Source: an uncultured Planctomycetaceae bacterium (GTDB taxonomy: Bacteria; Planctomycetota; Planctomycetia; Pirellulales; Lacipirellulaceae). From it: a stretch of DNA of 7,593 nucleotides. The notes beneath the pieces were generated by a model. That model had not been told where the DNA came from, made no database searches, and worked only from the letters and a program-made list of their open reading frames with translations. Position numbers and translations under genes: made by a program. Positions 5,540 to 7,593 of the stretch are shown here, piece after piece (the first letter of the stretch is position 1; the number at the start of each line of letters is the position of its first letter). Location: NCBI GenBank assembly GCA_937860165.1, contig CALMBE010000279.1, positions 1-7,593 on the forward strand, read 5' to 3'.

Positions 5540-6070
5540 CTATCTCCCCCTAATCCCATGATACTCCAGTGGCATTTGATAGTCTTTCCTGAGCGGGTGG
5601 CCTACCCAATCTTCTGGGCAGAGAATTCGTCGGGGGTTGGGGTGCCCGACAAATTCAACACCCATCAAATCATAAACTTCGCGCTCGTGCCAGTCGGCGG
5701 TACTCCAGATGCTGGAAACCGAGTCGATTCGAGGCAGATCGCCTGCGACATCACCTTGCCACCGGGGCAACATTACTTTGAGCACTAGGCTGTGTTTGTG
5801 TTGCATACTGAAGAGGTGGTAGACGAGCTCCAGGTGGGGCTGCCATTCGCTCTTGGCGGCTTTTTTTTCGTCGGTGTGGAGATAATCGACCGCCGTGACA
5901 CTGTTGAGGTAATCGAAGGCCAAACTGGGTTCATTGCGGAGGTAGGTGCAGACTTCCAGAATTCCCTCGGGGGCGACTTCGATCCAGGGGTCAACATTCT
6001 CCAGGTTCGCCCCGGTAATCTTGCCGCCGAACTTCTGCTTCAATTGATCGACGAACGCTTGGCCACTCAT
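5540..6070 (-). CDS. nuoC: NADH-quinone oxidoreductase subunit C (complex I 30 kDa)
   Basis: This is a complete 176-residue subunit of the peripheral arm, which packs against NuoD and NuoB near the quinone site. The 30 kDa signature is clear at 128-137 (HEREVYDLMG), followed by VEFVGHPNPRRILCPEDWVGHPLRKDY (138-164), both strongly conserved. The middle part (HLELVYHLFS...LVLKVMLP) is the usual core beta-alpha domain. The frame is open further upstream to 6343, but that part runs over nuoA in another frame and has no family similarity. The ATG at 6070 (MSGQAFVDQLKQKFGG) gives the expected length, with a weak GAG 7 bases before it. The gene starts 46 bases after the nuoA stop and ends with TAG just before the four-helix-bundle cassette. 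Confidence 0.95.
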   Translation of the reverse strand: MSGQAFVDQLKQKFGGKITGANLENVDPWIEVAPEGILEVCTYLRNEPSLAFDYLNSVTAVDYLHTDEKKAAKSEWQPHLELVYHLFSMQHKHSLVLKVMLPRWQGDVAGDLPRIDSVSSIWSTADWHEREVYDLMGVEFVGHPNPRRILCPEDWVGHPLRKDYQMPLEYHGIRGR

Positions 6071-6116
6071 AAAAATCTCGTGTGATATTTGCCACTGGGT
6101 GTTTGGTAAACTATTC

Positions 6117-6746
6117 TCAGGCGCTGAGCACGGAACCGGCCGGGCGGGGTGGGGCCTCGGTAGGGAGCGGCTGGGTTCGCTCGACGACCTCGCCGCGCTG
6201 ATTGGTGGTTGCGCGGACCCAGTCCAAATCGCCCCGTTTCCAGACATAAGCAAAGCCCACCAACAACACGGCAAAAAACACCGCGATATCTGCAAAGGAA
6301 GTCCATGCCAGGTCGCGTGCCATCGAGCGGATTCCTTCGGCACCGGTCTCGGGAATTTGTGAGCTGGCCCCCATTTCCTCGAACCTCATTGCGGCCATCG
6401 GGGACAACTGATTCGGGTCCCCCCCTTCCACCAATTCGGAAGCGACAACGGGCATGTTGGAGTCGGTGAGCTGTACGGCCTTCCCAAACACGGTTGCCCA
6501 CGGAAAAAAGAACGCAATTTCGACATCGAAGATAATGAACAGCAACGCCACCACATAAAATCGCAAGTCAAACTGCACGAAGCTCGAACCGATCACGGGT
6601 TCGCCGCACTCGTACACTTCAAGCTTTTCTTGGTTGGGAAGATTAGGCCGAACGAGCCGTCCGATCAGCAGGTTGGCAAACAAGAAAATCGCGGCCACCC
6701 CTGCGAAGAGGGCCAGATAAGCCACGATTGCGGTGGGAGTTGCCAT
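6117..6746 (-). CDS. nuoA: NADH-quinone oxidoreductase subunit A (complex I ND3-like), with an extended loop
   Basis: This is a complete 209-residue membrane subunit of complex I, equivalent to mitochondrial ND3, whose first loop borders the quinone chamber. Transmembrane helix 1 is about 7-29. The loop contains YECGEP (45-50) with the conserved Cys at 47. Helix 2 is about 62-84 and carries the conserved FDVE (73-76). Helix 3 is about 151-169 and ends in the typical KRGDLDW. Most NuoA proteins are about 120-147 residues; this one has about 50 extra residues between helices 2 and 3 (around 87-147) and a proline-rich tail after 180. The start ATG at 6746 has AAGGA 6 bases upstream. It follows nuoI by 51 bases. 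The next gene is nuoC, not nuoB as in most operons. Confidence 0.95.
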   Translation of the reverse strand: MATPTAIVAYLALFAGVAAIFLFANLLIGRLVRPNLPNQEKLEVYECGEPVIGSSFVQFDLRFYVVALLFIIFDVEIAFFFPWATVFGKAVQLTDSNMPVVASELVEGGDPNQLSPMAAMRFEEMGASSQIPETGAEGIRSMARDLAWTSFADIAVFFAVLLVGFAYVWKRGDLDWVRATTNQRGEVVERTQPLPTEAPPRPAGSVLSA

Positions 6747-6797
6747 GGTCAGTCCTTGAATTGTGAATTGGAAAAACGCGCGCGTCCAATATCCAAG

Positions 6798-7346
6798 CTA
6801 TTGGTTCGGTCCGCCGTGGACAACTTCGGTGATGACCTTCGACTGTGAAACGGCAGTTGGGTTCAGGGTCGCTCTGCCCCAAGCCACATCCAGCGGCAGG
6901 CGGGCGAAGTCGACGATGCAACCGTCGCGGCTGTAGCAACTTAAGTCATGGGTTGCCCCCATGAAGATGCAATCGACCGGGCACGGTTCGACGCACAGCG
7001 CACAAAACATGCACTTGCTGTAGTCGATTGCGTAGCCGGTGATCTTGAATCCCTTGCCCCCCTCGACGCGTTCCTTGCCGATGTAAATACAATCGACCGG
7101 GCAAGCCTTTGCGCATTGATCGCAGGAGATGCAGGTGGTGAGATCGAATCGATGAAACCCGCGATAACGCGCTGCTACTGGAACCGGAAGCTCGGGGTAT
7201 TCAAAGTGTTCGGTAAAAGTCTTGCGCTCGGGTTGATAAGTCTTGAAGCCGGTGCGAAGGGTCACCCACATTCCATGGGCGACCGTGTACACCGCATCCA
7301 ACACATTTCCTAACCACGGCCAGACCCGTTTGAGTCCATGGATCAT
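6798..7346 (-). CDS. nuoI: NADH-quinone oxidoreductase subunit I (complex I 8Fe ferredoxin-like)
   Basis: This is a complete 182-residue subunit (from the ATG at 7346) that holds the two 4Fe-4S clusters N6a and N6b passing electrons towards N2 in NuoB. The two cluster motifs are plain: [16 protein letters not shown] (72-87) and [16 protein letters not shown] (112-127). The N-terminal amphipathic part ([24 protein letters not shown]) fits the membrane-facing helix of the family. The frame is open to a TTG at 7382, but AGAGGA (12 bases) and a nearer AGGA upstream favour the ATG at 7346. It is the first gene of the visible nuo run; nuoH, its usual upstream partner, is not seen within the 247 bases left. 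Confidence 0.95.
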   Translation of the reverse strand: MIHGLKRVWPWLGNVLDAVYTVAHGMWVTLRTGFKTYQPERKTFTEHFEYPELPVPVAARYRGFHRFDLTTCISCDQCAKACPVDCIYIGKERVEGGKGFKITGYAIDYSKCMFCALCVEPCPVDCIFMGATHDLSCYSRDGCIVDFARLPLDVAWGRATLNPTAVSQSKVITEVVHGGPNQ

Positions 7347-7438
7347 AATTCCTGTTGATCCTCTTGGAGGGAGTTCAATCAATTCCTACAGACAAATCAG
7401 GCCTGCCATCGAGCGAGCCGAGTCATTTCTGAAACCCG

Positions 7439-7490
7439 AGTGCTTTGTCACAACACTTAGGGATTGGCAAAGCACTAGTGCTTTGTCACA
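7439..7490. repeat. duplicated 14-mer with a perfect 18-base palindrome
   Basis: AGTGCTTTGTCACA occurs at 7439-7452 and again at 7477-7490. Directly before the second copy is CAAAGCACT (7468-7476), the reverse complement of the start of the repeat. CAAAGCACTAGTGCTTTG (7468-7485) is therefore a perfect palindrome, and 7439-7447 can pair with 7468-7476. The bases after the two copies (ACTTAGGGATT and CTAAGAATT) are also alike, which suggests two diverged copies of one longer unit. Confidence 0.7.
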
Positions 7491-7514
7491 GCTAAGAATT
7501 CGGGTTGATACATC

Positions 7515-7574
7515 AGCCGCAGGGCGCTAGCCCTCGGTTTTTGCGACTCAACCGCGGGCTAGCGCCCGGCGGCT
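7515..7574. repeat. 60-base imperfect inverted repeat (long hairpin)
   Basis: Two 25-base arms (7515-7539 and 7550-7574) are complementary at 23 of 25 positions around a 10-base loop. The perfect core of each arm is GGGCGCTAGCCC or its complement. Either strand would give a very stable GC-rich hairpin. A terminator would normally have a T-run after the stem and none is present, so it looks more like a dispersed intergenic palindrome than a plain terminator. It could still stop or stabilise the transcript of a gene lying beyond the window. Confidence 0.75.
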
Positions 7575-7593
7575 AATCCATAAATTAAGATTT

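Larger units (their letters stand above)
7347..7593. other. gene-free region upstream of nuoI
   Basis: No gene is seen here. The part next to nuoI (7347-7438) is unremarkable and probably holds the leader or promoter, but I cannot pick a convincing -35/-10 pair. The remainder is filled with repeats at 7439-7490 and 7515-7574. Confidence 0.5.

Noticed and set aside
6071..6343. N-terminal extension of nuoC into nuoA
   Set aside because: The extra 91 residues are an out-of-frame reading of nuoA with no NuoC similarity. The ATG at 6070 gives the usual protein length.
7347..7382. TTG start giving NuoI 12 extra residues
   Set aside because: The extra codons cover the likely ribosome-binding site (AAGAGGA) of the ATG at 7346.

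Overview
The window looks chromosomal and most likely comes from a planctomycete (Pirellulales-like). The reasons are the style of the nuo proteins (long NuoA, NuoD with an HRCAEK variant), a secreted PIG-L deacetylase, a small four-helix-bundle (23S rRNA intervening-sequence type) gene carried between heptamer repeats, and large palindromic intergenic repeats. The taxonomic call is an inference from these features; no rRNA or other marker gene is present.

Layout. 1-1081: a short leader region and a complete, probably exported PIG-L family deacetylase on the + strand. 1082-1453: a 370-base stretch with no convincing gene. 1454-2793: a complete IS256-family insertion sequence (transposase on the - strand). 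2836-3819: a complete IS5-family insertion sequence (transposase on the - strand), only about 42 bases from the first. 3875-7346: a - strand run of respiratory complex I genes, read nuoI - nuoA - nuoC - [four-helix-bundle gene] - nuoD. 7347-7593: a gene-free upstream region holding a duplicated 14-mer, an 18-base perfect palindrome and a 60-base near-perfect inverted repeat.

How the genes work together. NuoI (peripheral arm, two 4Fe-4S clusters N6a/N6b), NuoC and NuoD (quinone-proximal peripheral arm) and NuoA (membrane arm by the quinone chamber) are all parts of the proton-pumping NADH:quinone oxidoreductase. They lie close together in one direction, as in an operon, but the set is partial: NuoB, which normally sits between NuoA and NuoC, is absent here. 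The two insertion sequences begin just 56 bases after the nuoD stop, so they either mark the end of this cluster or separate it from more nuo genes.

The most notable feature is the four-helix-bundle gene between nuoC and nuoD. It is bounded by a pair of 34-base inverted repeats (27 of 34 positions identical) built on a 7-base period. The repeats supply both its start codon and the codons for its C-terminal tail, and its stop codon overlaps the nuoD start as ATGA. It looks like a minimal mobile or repeat-borne gene cassette of about 450 bases that has landed in a respiratory operon without breaking it.
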